Assembly: GCA_023436605.1 (NCBI GenBank)
Contig: JAEZIQ010000161.1
Span: 1-20,980 of the forward strand
Length of the DNA: 20,980 bases
Reading direction: 5' to 3'
Origin: Actinomycetes bacterium
GTDB taxonomy: Bacteria > Actinomycetota > Thermoleophilia > Solirubrobacterales > 70-9
The notes beneath the pieces are model-generated. The model had not been told where the DNA came from, did not search any database, and saw nothing but the letters and a program-made list of their open reading frames with translations. Shown in pieces: positions 6,611 to 15,600 of this stretch. How positions within the stretch are numbered: position 1 is the stretch's first letter; every line of letters begins with the position of its first letter. Both the position numbers and the translations under genes were made by a program.

Positions 6611-6747
6611 ATTTCCTCGCTACTCAGGCAGTGCTGACAAAGTAAAGCCTCGGCCCAGGGGCAGAGGCGCGTCTTGGAAGAATACCGGTTTGTCGCGCCA
6701 GGTGGTGCCTCGCGTCCGATGCGACTGCTAACGGCCCTGAACGAACT
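6611..6747. other. Upstream region of the rpmG-secE-nusG operon
   Basis: No gene or tRNA was found here, although a tRNA is common near secE in other genomes. It contains a terminator-like hairpin (separate entry). A possible minus-strand -10 (TATTCT at 6679-6684) has no credible -35, so I do not call a promoter. Confidence 0.4.
6637..6668 (-). terminator. Terminator-like hairpin in the rpmG 5' region
   Basis: On the minus strand GCCTC-T-GCC pairs with GGC-C-GAGGC (6664-6668 with 6647-6651, plus three inner pairs around one mismatch, loop CCUG), followed by UUUACUUUG. It lies 37 bases before the rpmG start. It could be a second stop for transcripts from the giant-protein genes, or an attenuator or 5' stabiliser of the rpmG operon. 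Confidence 0.5.
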
Positions 6748-6781
6748 GAGCCCGCCCCCGGCCTGGGCCGGGAGCGGGCTC
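6748..6781 (-). terminator. Strong hairpin terminator after the 1914-residue surface protein gene
   Basis: A long inverted repeat GAGCCCGC-CCCGGCC / GGCCGGG-GCGGGCTC, 21 bases past the stop of the giant gene at 6803. Downstream on the minus strand the tract is only moderately T-rich (AGTTCGTTC). It is nearly symmetric and could also work on the other strand (CCTTTCG). Confidence 0.75.
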
Positions 6782-6802
6782 CTTTCGAATCCTGCAGTTG
6801 GA

Positions 6803-9800
6803 CTACTTCAGCACCGTGACATGTCCCTTGCCACTGATCTTCTTGGCGGCTCCGTCCACCGTGTAGGTGACGACGGCGGTGACCGGGGTCTTCAGCTGCT
6901 TCTTGACCTTCTTGGTCTTGAGCTGGAAGCTGACGACCTTGCTGGCACCGGCCCCAAGGCTGGCGACCGTCTTGCAGCGGCTGGTCTTGCCCTTGATCGC
7001 CTTGGCCTTGGTCTGGACGCAGACCTTGACGTTGGTGAGGGCGCTTCCGCCGATGTTCTTGATGGTCACGTTGGCCTTGACTGCCTTACCACCCTTGACC
7101 TTTGACTTGAGCTTGACGACAGGCTTGCTCAGCAGGCCCGCAGTCGGAGGCTCGACACAGTCGGGCGGAGTGCCCGTCCAACCTTCGGGGCACGGATCCA
7201 GGCAGTTCGGCGGCTCGCCGATCTGACCGGCGGTGCAGGGGTCGTAGCAGTCGGGGTAGTTGCCGACCTTGCCGCTGTCGGCACAGGTCGGATCGACCGG
7301 CGTCGAGCAGTCCGGCCAGGTGCCGATCTGTCCGGGCGGGCATTCCTTGACGTCAACCGCCCAGTTCCGCTCAGCGACCGCTCCCACGTTGCCGAGGGCG
7401 TCGGTTGCCCGGACCCTGAACTCGTGGAGGCCGTTGGCCAGGTCGGTGTAGGCCACCGGGCTGGCGCAGGCCGCCCAGTCGCTGCCGTCGAGCTTGCATT
7501 CGAAGCTCGATCCCGACTTGCTCGAGCTGAACTCGATGCTCGCCGCGCGGGACTCAACCGTTCCGCTCGGACCGGCGTTGATGGTCGTGACCGGGGTCAC
7601 GGTGTCAACTGACCAGCTGCGCGTGACCCACTCGCTGGTGTTGCCAGCGGGGTCGGTCGAGCGCACCTTCACCGTGTGGTTACCGTCGCCCAGGCTGGTG
7701 TAGGACACCGGGCTGGTGCAGGCGGTCGGTGCTGCGTCATCGAGCTGGCACTGGAACGTCGTGCCTTCCTTGTCGGAGCTGAATCCGAACGAGGCGCTCG
7801 TGTTCTTGGTCGCGGCCGAAGGACCACTGTTGATCGTGGTGACCGGAGCCACCGTGTCAACCGTCCAGCTGCGGCTGGCGATTTCGCCGACCGTGCCGAG
7901 AGTGTTGGTGGCCTTGACCTCGAAGGTGTACTCACCGTCGATCAGGTCGGTGTACTCCACCGGGCTGGTGCAGGCCGCGAACTCGGGTTCGGCCGGTTCG
8001 TCGGCATCTTCAGCCGGTTCGTCACCTTCCTCGACAGGCTCCTCGCTCTCTTCCGGAGCGGGGTAGCCCTCGGGGGCCAGCAATCGACACTCGACAGTCG
8101 AGTCGACCGGGGTGACACCGATGTTGAACGAGACCGCGGTCTGGTTGGTGACCGGACCGTTCAGGTCCGAACCGAGCGTGATCTCGGGCATCGTGCTGTC
8201 AACCGTCCACGTCCTGGTGGTCGGGTTGCCCTGGTTGCCGGCGGTATCGAGGCTGCGCACCTGGAAGGTGTGCGAGCCATCCTCGAGCTCGCTGAACGAG
8301 AAGCTGCCGGAGCAGGCTTCCCACTCTGCGGTGTCGAGATCGTCGGCATCAGCCGGATCGAGGCGACACTCGGTCTTCTCGATCTGGCCGGCCGCTTCGT
8401 TCGGCGCGAAGGTGAACTGGCCACCGGTCTGCGGGACGGTCGCACCGTCTGCCGGACCGCCGGTGATGTTCACCACAGGCGCCGTGCGGTCAATGGTGAA
8501 CACGTAGGCCCGCCCGTTGACGCTGTTGTCGGTTTCGGTCGGACGTCCAGCCGCGTTGGTGCTGGTGGCCACGTTCCAGACACTGTCCCAACCGCGGATG
8601 TGGAGGACGTAGTTGCCTTCGGCCAGGTTGTTGGCCGACCAGGTCGCGCTGCGCACGTCCCAGGCCGAACCCGGATCCTCCGGATCAACACGATCCATCG
8701 GGCAGGTCGTCCAGGTACCGATCGCACCGGTCGCGGGCGAGGCGGGCGGGTTGGCGCCCGGGCTCGTCGGGTTGGTGGTGGCGGTACCGCCACTGATCAG
8801 TCGGCAGGCGAATCCGGTGGACGGATGCATGTCCTCGGTCGAGGTGATGTCGATCGAGAGCGGCTCCTCCGCGGTGCCAGCGTTGGTCCTGGCCGGGGTC
8901 GGCGAGGTGATCGCAAATCCCGGAACCACGCTGTCGTGGACGAAGGTGTAGGTAGCCGGAGCTTCCGACAGGTTGCCGCCATTGTCTACGGCCCAGACCC
9001 GGAAGGTGTTGGAGCCGTTCTGGACGATGGCGTTACCGAGGTTGTCGCTGTTGCCGCGGCTGCCGCCCATCGAGACGGTCAGCGGGTTGCCGCCAGCAGG
9101 AAAGCTGCTGGTGCGGGCCGTGCAGGGGTTCTGAACGGCGTTGCTGTTGAGCTGACAGGCGAACCCGATCGCGCCGTTTACCGGCTGGGTCGAGACCGCC
9201 TGGAAGCGCGGCGTAGTGACGTTGGTGATGCTCCAGGGCTGGGTGCTGTTCGCGGTGGCGACACAACCAACCGGACCGGGGCCGTTCACGGCGCCGCGAC
9301 CACAGGCCGTGGCGACGCTCGGGTTACCCAACGACACTTCGGGACGGACCGAATCGATGGTCCACTTGACTTCCTGCTCGGTTCCCAGGTTGCCCGTCGA
9401 AGAGACCGGACGGGCCTGGAAGACCATCTCCGAGTTGTTGTCCTGGTCATCCCAGTTCACGTTGTACGGAGAGGCACAGGCCTCCCACGGACCGGAAACT
9501 TCACCGGTCTTGAAGTAACGGCACTCGAAGGTGGTGGCACCCGGGGCGAAGGCCGGATTGGCCGGAGCGGTAAGGGTGATCGAAGCCGAGTCGGTGCCGA
9601 GTCCGGTGTATCGCTTGTCCGGACGGGCGATGCCGGGCAGCCCACCAACCGTCATGGTCGGCGCGTTCGCGTAGACCGCGAAGTTGTGGACAACCGGAAC
9701 GGCAGAGCTGCTCGCGCGGATCTCGACCTGGTGGTTACCGTCCGCGAGCCCGGAGAAAGTCTTGGGGCTGGTGCAGGCGGTCCAACCGGTGCCAGCGGAG

Positions 9801-12547
9801 TTCTGGGCCTCCGTGGCATCGATCCGGCACTCGCTGGTGCCACTTGACGGGCTGAACTCGTAAGTGGCGTCACGGACGCCGATCACGTTCGCCGGCTTCT
9901 GCGAAAGGTTCACAGAAGCGTTGCTGGCGTCAACCACCGTCCAGTTACGCTCGACGATCGCCGAGACGTTGGTGGCCTGATCGGTCACACGGACCCGGAA
10001 GCTCTTCGCCCCGGGGGTGAGTCCGGTCAGGTTGATCGGAGTAGTGCAGGCGGCGAAGGCGGCCCCGTTGAGGCTGCATTCGTAAGCCGGCTGCTGGGCC
10101 GTGATGTTGTTGGCCGTGGTCCCGAAGTTGATCGGGGTATCGGTGGCCGACAGGTTGATCGTGGCCGTGGTGTTGGTGGTGTAGCTGCCCTGCTGCTGGC
10201 TGCCGGCCGCGAACGAAGCGACAGGCGCGGTGTTGTCCACCGTCCAGTAAGTGGTCAGACCACCGTTGTTGAGGACCGTGTTGTTGGTCGTCTGCGTGTT
10301 GCCGGCGAGATCGACGGCACGCACCTGGACGCCCTTGCGGCCTTCGGTCTGACCGCTCACCGAGTACCAGCCGAGAGTCGAGTTCAGCAGACCAGGATCA
10401 CAGGTCACGAATCCGGACGGAGCGCCTGTGCCTGTGGCGAAGGCGGTCGTTCCGGTACCGGTGTTGTTGACGGTCCGGCACTCGAACCTCTGGACCGGCT
10501 CGTTGGCCTGGAAGATCACCGTGTTATTGACGTTCTTGGTGAAATCAGCCGGCTTGGTCAGGGCGGTGACGTTCGGGGCGATGTTGTCGAACACGAAGGT
10601 GTAGACGGTCGGCTCGGACTGGCGATTGCCGGCCCGGTCGACTGCCCACAGACGGAACGTGTTGGTGCCCTGAACAGGATCGCCGACACGACGCATCAGC
10701 TCGTTCAGCGACCAGGTTTCGGTCGGGTTCGAGACGCCGGTACCGGTCTGGACGCCGCTGGCGCAAGCACGTTCGGCGTTGCTGTTGAACTGGCAGATGT
10801 AGCTGACGCCAGGCTCCGTACCCACCGCAGCGAAGTCGAAGCGCTGGGCGGTGTTACCCACCGTGGTCACCTCGGTTGCCGGCAGGATCAGGCATTCGAG
10901 GAAGTTGCCGTTGCACTTCTGGGAGTAGGCACCGCCAACTGCGTTGCTCGGGTTGGGCGGGCCGTAGCTGATGTTGCTGGTCGGCGGGGTGAAATCGAGT
11001 TCCCACGAAGCCGAGACCGGCGAACCGAGATTGCCGGCACGGTCGGTGGCCCTGACCTCGAAGGTCACCGGTCCTTCCACCTGGGCCCACTCGACGATAT
11101 CGCCGTTGTTGCAGGCCTCGAACTCGGGCTCGGGGGCGGGTTCGGCCTCCGGGTCCTCGGCCGGGACGTCCTGCAGGACGCGGCATTCGAAGCTCGCACC
11201 GGGTTCATTCGCGGCGAAGCCCATCGGGAACGAGGTCTGGTTGTAGTAGGTGGGCGGGCGGCTGGTGATGCTGGCAACCGGCGGAATGTTGTCCACACGG
11301 AAGTCCCAGCTGTCCGGCAGTCCGGGGGACTCTCCGGGCGGCACGGCCCTCACCTTGAAGTTGTAATCCGCGTCCTCGAGGTCGGTGTACGAGAGCGGAG
11401 TGGCGCATTCGGCCCAGTCGTTGACGACGTTGCCGTTCTTGCTCAGCTGACACTCGAAGCTGGCCGGTTCATTGGACTCGAACGCGAAGGTCGCGTCACG
11501 CGCCTGTCCGAAAGCCGGAGGATTCTCGGTAATCGTGGTGACGATCGAACGAGCCGTGATCGTTGCCCGGGAGCGTGAAGTCTCGTAGCCCTGGGTCGAG
11601 ATGGTCAGACGCGTCGGGTAGACGCCCGCCGTGTCGTAGGTATGAGTCACGGTCGGTTCGGCCGTGGTCTGATCGACGGTGCCGTCACCGTCGAAGTCCC
11701 ACCGGTACTCGTCGATCGCGCCGAGCGTCGAGGTGGTCGCCGAAGCGTCGAAGTCGACGTCGAACGGAATCCGACCCTGCTGGGGATCAACGGTGTAGCG
11801 CGCGACCGCGGGAGGCTGCGGCGCGTTCTGCGTGAACTTGATCACCAGCGACATCTGGTTCTTGCCGGAAGGCGAAGGCAGACCAAGGTTGTCGTTGACC
11901 GTGCCGCTGGCCAGGCCGAGCGGACCACAACCGGACGCTCCGGGGACGCTCACCGTGTTGTTGACGGCGGTGACTTCGCCACTGTCCGGGTCATACCGGG
12001 TGCCTTCCATGGCCGGCATGTCACCGTTGGCCGGAATGGCGGCGGTTGTGATCGGGTTCAGGAAGATGTTGCTGCCGGTGTTGGCTTCGCCGACGTAGCA
12101 GCTGCTGCCGAGGTCGACGCCGAGCGGGGTACCGGAGGCTCGAATGCGAAGGCGGGCGTTGAGGCTGAACTCACCGCTGTCCGGGTCGATCGTGCCGGTC
12201 CAGTCGGTACCGGACGGCAGGACCCACACGTTGATCTTTTCGCCTTCGAGATCGAACTCGAGGGGCGGGAAGTTCACACCACTGGACGGGATGGTGACCG
12301 CGCCGGTGTTGGTGACGGTGCCCTGAAGGGTAGGAGCGGGCTGGATCTCCGAGATCGGAACCTCGAACTCCTTGCCGTTGTTCTTCAGCGCGAGGTTACC
12401 GCCGGTGATCTCGGCGGTGAACGAACCGGGGTTCGCGACCTTGTCAGCCGCCGAAGCAGCAGCAACCGGGATTGCGAATACGGCGACCAGCGCCAGCAGG
12501 AACAGGCGGAGCCTGCGACCTGCCTCATTGATCGATCTCTTACCCAT
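6803..12547 (-). CDS. Giant secreted protein: NPG-domain, PKD, 13 Ig-like repeats, Cys repeats, CARDB-like C-terminus
   Basis: A 1914-residue exported protein, probably on the cell surface. Signal peptide 1-33 (RLRLFLLALVAVFAIPVAAASA). An N-terminal domain (about 34-246) shared with the next two genes upstream starts NPGSFTAEITGG and carries a WTGTIDPDSG motif and two Cys (SSCYVG, SGCGPLG). A PKD domain (about 249-330) has the Asp-rich WDFDGDGTVD. Thirteen Ig-like repeats (about 331-1732) follow the pattern FECxLD...C-x-SP...DGxHTFxVRAxDxAGN...WxVD; the two Cys probably form a disulfide. Four Cys modules (CPPGQIGTWPDC type, about 1733-1800) precede a CARDB-like Lys-rich domain (1803-1914). 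No LPXTG motif or C-terminal membrane anchor. I chose the ATG at 12545-12547 because it gives a normal signal peptide; in-frame ATGs at 12607 and 12634 also have AGGGAG sites. An adhesive or structural role is inferred only from architecture. Confidence 0.9.
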   Translation of the reverse strand: MGKRSINEAGRRLRLFLLALVAVFAIPVAAASAADKVANPGSFTAEITGGNLALKNNGKEFEVPISEIQPAPTLQGTVTNTGAVTIPSSGVNFPPLEFDLEGEKINVWVLPSGTDWTGTIDPDSGEFSLNARLRIRASGTPLGVDLGSSCYVGEANTGSNIFLNPITTAAIPANGDMPAMEGTRYDPDSGEVTAVNNTVSVPGASGCGPLGLASGTVNDNLGLPSPSGKNQMSLVIKFTQNAPQPPAVARYTVDPQQGRIPFDVDFDASATTSTLGAIDEYRWDFDGDGTVDQTTAEPTVTHTYDTAGVYPTRLTISTQGYETSRSRATITARSIVTTITENPPAFGQARDATFAFESNEPASFECQLSKNGNVVNDWAECATPLSYTDLEDADYNFKVRAVPPGESPGLPDSWDFRVDNIPPVASITSRPPTYYNQTSFPMGFAANEPGASFECRVLQDVPAEDPEAEPAPEPEFEACNNGDIVEWAQVEGPVTFEVRATDRAGNLGSPVSASWELDFTPPTSNISYGPPNPSNAVGGAYSQKCNGNFLECLILPATEVTTVGNTAQRFDFAAVGTEPGVSYICQFNSNAERACASGVQTGTGVSNPTETWSLNELMRRVGDPVQGTNTFRLWAVDRAGNRQSEPTVYTFVFDNIAPNVTALTKPADFTKNVNNTVIFQANEPVQRFECRTVNNTGTGTTAFATGTGAPSGFVTCDPGLLNSTLGWYSVSGQTEGRKGVQVRAVDLAGNTQTTNNTVLNNGGLTTYWTVDNTAPVASFAAGSQQQGSYTTNTTATINLSATDTPINFGTTANNITAQQPAYECSLNGAAFAACTTPINLTGLTPGAKSFRVRVTDQATNVSAIVERNWTVVDASNASVNLSQKPANVIGVRDATYEFSPSSGTSECRIDATEAQNSAGTGWTACTSPKTFSGLADGNHQVEIRASSSAVPVVHNFAVYANAPTMTVGGLPGIARPDKRYTGLGTDSASITLTAPANPAFAPGATTFECRYFKTGEVSGPWEACASPYNVNWDDQDNNSEMVFQARPVSSTGNLGTEQEVKWTIDSVRPEVSLGNPSVATACGRGAVNGPGPVGCVATANSTQPWSITNVTTPRFQAVSTQPVNGAIGFACQLNSNAVQNPCTARTSSFPAGGNPLTVSMGGSRGNSDNLGNAIVQNGSNTFRVWAVDNGGNLSEAPATYTFVHDSVVPGFAITSPTPARTNAGTAEEPLSIDITSTEDMHPSTGFACRLISGGTATTNPTSPGANPPASPATGAIGTWTTCPMDRVDPEDPGSAWDVRSATWSANNLAEGNYVLHIRGWDSVWNVATSTNAAGRPTETDNSVNGRAYVFTIDRTAPVVNITGGPADGATVPQTGGQFTFAPNEAAGQIEKTECRLDPADADDLDTAEWEACSGSFSFSELEDGSHTFQVRSLDTAGNQGNPTTRTWTVDSTMPEITLGSDLNGPVTNQTAVSFNIGVTPVDSTVECRLLAPEGYPAPEESEEPVEEGDEPAEDADEPAEPEFAACTSPVEYTDLIDGEYTFEVKATNTLGTVGEIASRSWTVDTVAPVTTINSGPSAATKNTSASFGFSSDKEGTTFQCQLDDAAPTACTSPVSYTSLGDGNHTVKVRSTDPAGNTSEWVTRSWSVDTVTPVTTINAGPSGTVESRAASIEFSSSKSGSSFECKLDGSDWAACASPVAYTDLANGLHEFRVRATDALGNVGAVAERNWAVDVKECPPGQIGTWPDCSTPVDPTCADSGKVGNYPDCYDPCTAGQIGEPPNCLDPCPEGWTGTPPDCVEPPTAGLLSKPVVKLKSKVKGGKAVKANVTIKNIGGSALTNVKVCVQTKAKAIKGKTSRCKTVASLGAGASKVVSFQLKTKKVKKQLKTPVTAVVTYTVDGAAKKISGKGHVTVLK

Positions 12548-12661
12548 TGCTGCCTGTTCCTCCCTGGGTTCGTACTTCCTCGAACCGTCGTTTCTTCTAC
12601 TAAACATGTGGCTTATCTCCCTGCGTTTGCGCATCTCTGAGTATCTCCCTGGATGCCTTGC
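12548..12661 (-). promoter_or_regulatory. Leader of the 1914-residue gene with repeated GGGAGAT motifs and a hairpin
   Basis: Between the two giant genes, on the minus strand, CAGGGAGAT occurs at 12615-12623 and 12643-12651, and AGGGAGG (12560-12566) is the ribosome site of the chosen start. A perfect GGTTCG/CGAACC hairpin lies at 12567-12586 directly before that site. No terminator or promoter is evident, so the gene is probably cotranscribed with its upstream neighbour. Confidence 0.5.
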
Positions 12662-15600
12662 CTAGCGTCCGCTTCCGGCCTTTATGGCCTTCTTGGACTT
12701 GGACTTGGACTTCTTTGACTTCTTCGACTTCTTCTTCGACTTAGAGGCCTTCTTCGTGGGCTTCGCGGTCGAAGACTTGGTCTCCACCTGCTTGCTGGAA
12801 GCGGGTGATGCCAGGTTGTTGCTGTTGGTCACCTTCGGTGCCGCGGCGTTGCCGGTCTGGTTACCACCGGTTCCCTGGGTGTTCACGACTGCGGCGGGCG
12901 CCTCGATGACCCAGGCGGTCGAGACAACCGAGCTCACGTTGCCGGCCGCATCGGTGGCACGGACCTCGAAGGTGTGAGCGCCAGTCGCCAGGTTCTTGAC
13001 GAGGGCGGGCGAGCTGCAGGCGCTGAAGCTGCCCGCATCAAGCTTGCACTCGAAGCTGACGTCCGCTTCGCTCGAGGCGAAGGAGATCAGCTCGGCGACG
13101 TTGGTCGTGGTGGCCGGGGGCGTCCGGTCGAAGGTAACGACCGGAGCGATCGAATCAACCTTCCAGATGTAGGCCTCGGTCGCGCGGTTGCCGACTGAAT
13201 CCGTTGCCCGGACGGTGAAGCTGTGCTCGCCCTGCGCAAGCCCGGTCAGTGCGACCGGTGAGGCGCAGGCCGAGAAGCTGCCATTGTCGGTGCGGCACTC
13301 GTAGCTGACGTCCGGATCCTCATCCGAGCTGAACTCGAAAGTCGCACCGGTGGTCTTGGCAAGCGAGGCCGGTGCGGCATCGAAGCCGAGCCCGGGGATC
13401 TTGGCCTTCACGTTCCAGCTGTAGCTGGCCGTGTCGGTCTGACCGGCCGTATCGGTCGCGGTCACCTCGAAGGTGTGCGACCCGTCGGTCAGCTTGGTAA
13501 CCGCTGCGGGGCTGCCACAGGGGAAACCGTCTCCGCCGTCGAGGCTGCAGACCGTCTTGATGTTCGGGTCCGCCGAACCGACGGCGAAGCTGAACAGTCC
13601 GGTCGAACGGTTCGTGTTGGCGTCGGGGGTGAGCCCGAAGTTGACCTCGGGAGCGTTGGCGACGACCAGCCACGAGTATGAGTCAACGGCACTCACGTTG
13701 TCGAACTCGTCGACGGCACGCACCTCGAAGGTGTGATTTCCGTCGGTCAGGCTGGGGTAGCTCTGAGCCGAGTTGCTCTGACAGGCGCTCCAGGAGCCGC
13801 CATCCAGTCGGCATTCAGCGTCGCCGTTGGCGGTGGTCAGCTCGAAGCTGGCTTCCGCTTCCGTCGAAGATGTGGCCGGCACGCTGTCGGCTTCGATCTG
13901 AACGACCGGCTTGGCCGTCTTGATGTCCCAGGTGTAGGTCCGGGTCGTCTCGTTCAGAGCCGGGTCGGTCGAGGTCACGCTGAAGATGTGACTGCCGGCC
14001 GCGAGGTACGAGTACTTGACCCCGCTCGGGCACGGATCCTGAACGGGCCGGGCATCGAGCTGGCAGCGCGTGGTGGCCCCGGCCTCGGTGGTGAAGAGGA
14101 ACTGGGCCGAGGTCCGGTTGGAGAACTTGGCCGGGGTGCCCGTGATGCTGAGCGGCGGCGTGACCGTCTCCAGGTTCCAGGAGTGGGTGATCGGGTTACT
14201 CCAGTTGCCGGCGATGTCCAGGGTACGGACGCCGAAGGCGTAGGAACCGTCGGCCAGGGTGCTCAGGCTCTTGGTGGTCAGGCTGCCGCAGTTCTGCCAG
14301 GCACCCTGAGTTCCGTTGATGGCCAGTCGGCACTGAGCCAGCTGGATCGCCTCGTTGTTCTCCCAGACGAAAGTCGGAGAGACATCGTTTGACGGGTTGG
14401 CCGGCTTGACGTCGAAGGACGGCACCGGGGAGGTGAGGTCGATGTCCCAGTCGTAAGCGCCACCGCCGGGGTTGCCGTCACCACCAACGTTGCCGTACTG
14501 GTCGGTCGCGCGGACCCGGAACTCATGCGGGTTCGGCGCTTCGATCGGGGTCGGCGAGGACTGGGTCAGGCTGCCGTAGGAGCGCGAACCGGTCGAGTTG
14601 GTTCCACACGCAACCCAGGATCCACCGTCGAGCTGGCACTCGAGCGTGGTGTTCGGCTTGTCGGCCGTGAAGGTGAAGCTGGCCGAGGTGGAGTTGGTCG
14701 GATTGACCGGCTTGGTGTTGATGGTGACCCGCGGCTTGACCCGGTCGATCGTGAAGCTGTACTGCGCGACCGGACCGGCAACACCGCCGGGGGTGATGCC
14801 CCGGACGCGGAAGTTGTGGCTTCCGGTGGTGTCGTCGCTCTGGACGAAGGTGAAGTTGTCGCCACTGTTACAGGCGGTGAACGAGGCACCGTCAACTGAA
14901 CATTGCGTGGTGGCCGTGTAGGGGTTGGCCGGAATCGAGAAGATGAACGAATTCACGGTCTCCTTGGTGACGGCCGGCGGAGTCGTGTCAATCTGAGCCT
15001 CGGGCTTGGACTGGACCCAGACCGAACCGGTGAAGGTGTCGGACTTGCCCTGGGTGTCGAAGATCGTCAGCTTCGGCGTCTCGTTTGCGGGCGCGTTGTA
15101 AACGTGGGTAACGGTCGGGCCGTTGGTGACCTCATCGATGACACCGTCACCGTTGAAATCCCAGCGGTAACCACAGTCGGCGTCACTGACCGAAGGCCCT
15201 GCGCAGGCCTGGAGGCCATTGTCGATACCGGATGCGCTCGCGTTGAATGTGGCAGTGTCGCCAACACCTACCGGGTCCGGGGACACGGTGAAGGTCGGGC
15301 GGACCGGCCAGGGACGGATCCCCTCGTTGGCTCCGTTGCGGATGGTCAGGCTCGCCGTGATGCTGTTGTTAGAGCCGTTCATACCGTAGGTGTTGTTGAC
15401 AGCAGTCGCCTGGTTGGCGGTGCCGCCACCGATGACGGAGTTACGCGCGTTACAGGTGTTGGCCGCAGCACCGGTGAAGGGACCGAAGCTGATGTTGGCT
15501 GTGCCGGTGTTGAAGTTGTAGTTCGTGCCGGCCGGGTTCACGTTGGTCGGCTGGGACGCGAGACAGGTCGTGTTGCCCGTATTCGTGATCAGGTCGGTGA

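Noticed and set aside
6669..6747. Possible tRNA gene upstream of rpmG
   Set aside because: No T-loop GTTCRANNC in the right place, no seven-base acceptor stem and no cloverleaf could be built on either strand.
7676..9847. 723-codon plus-strand open frame inside the 1914-residue gene
   Set aside because: Shadow of the Ig-repeat coding strand; periodic low-information translation without recognisable features.
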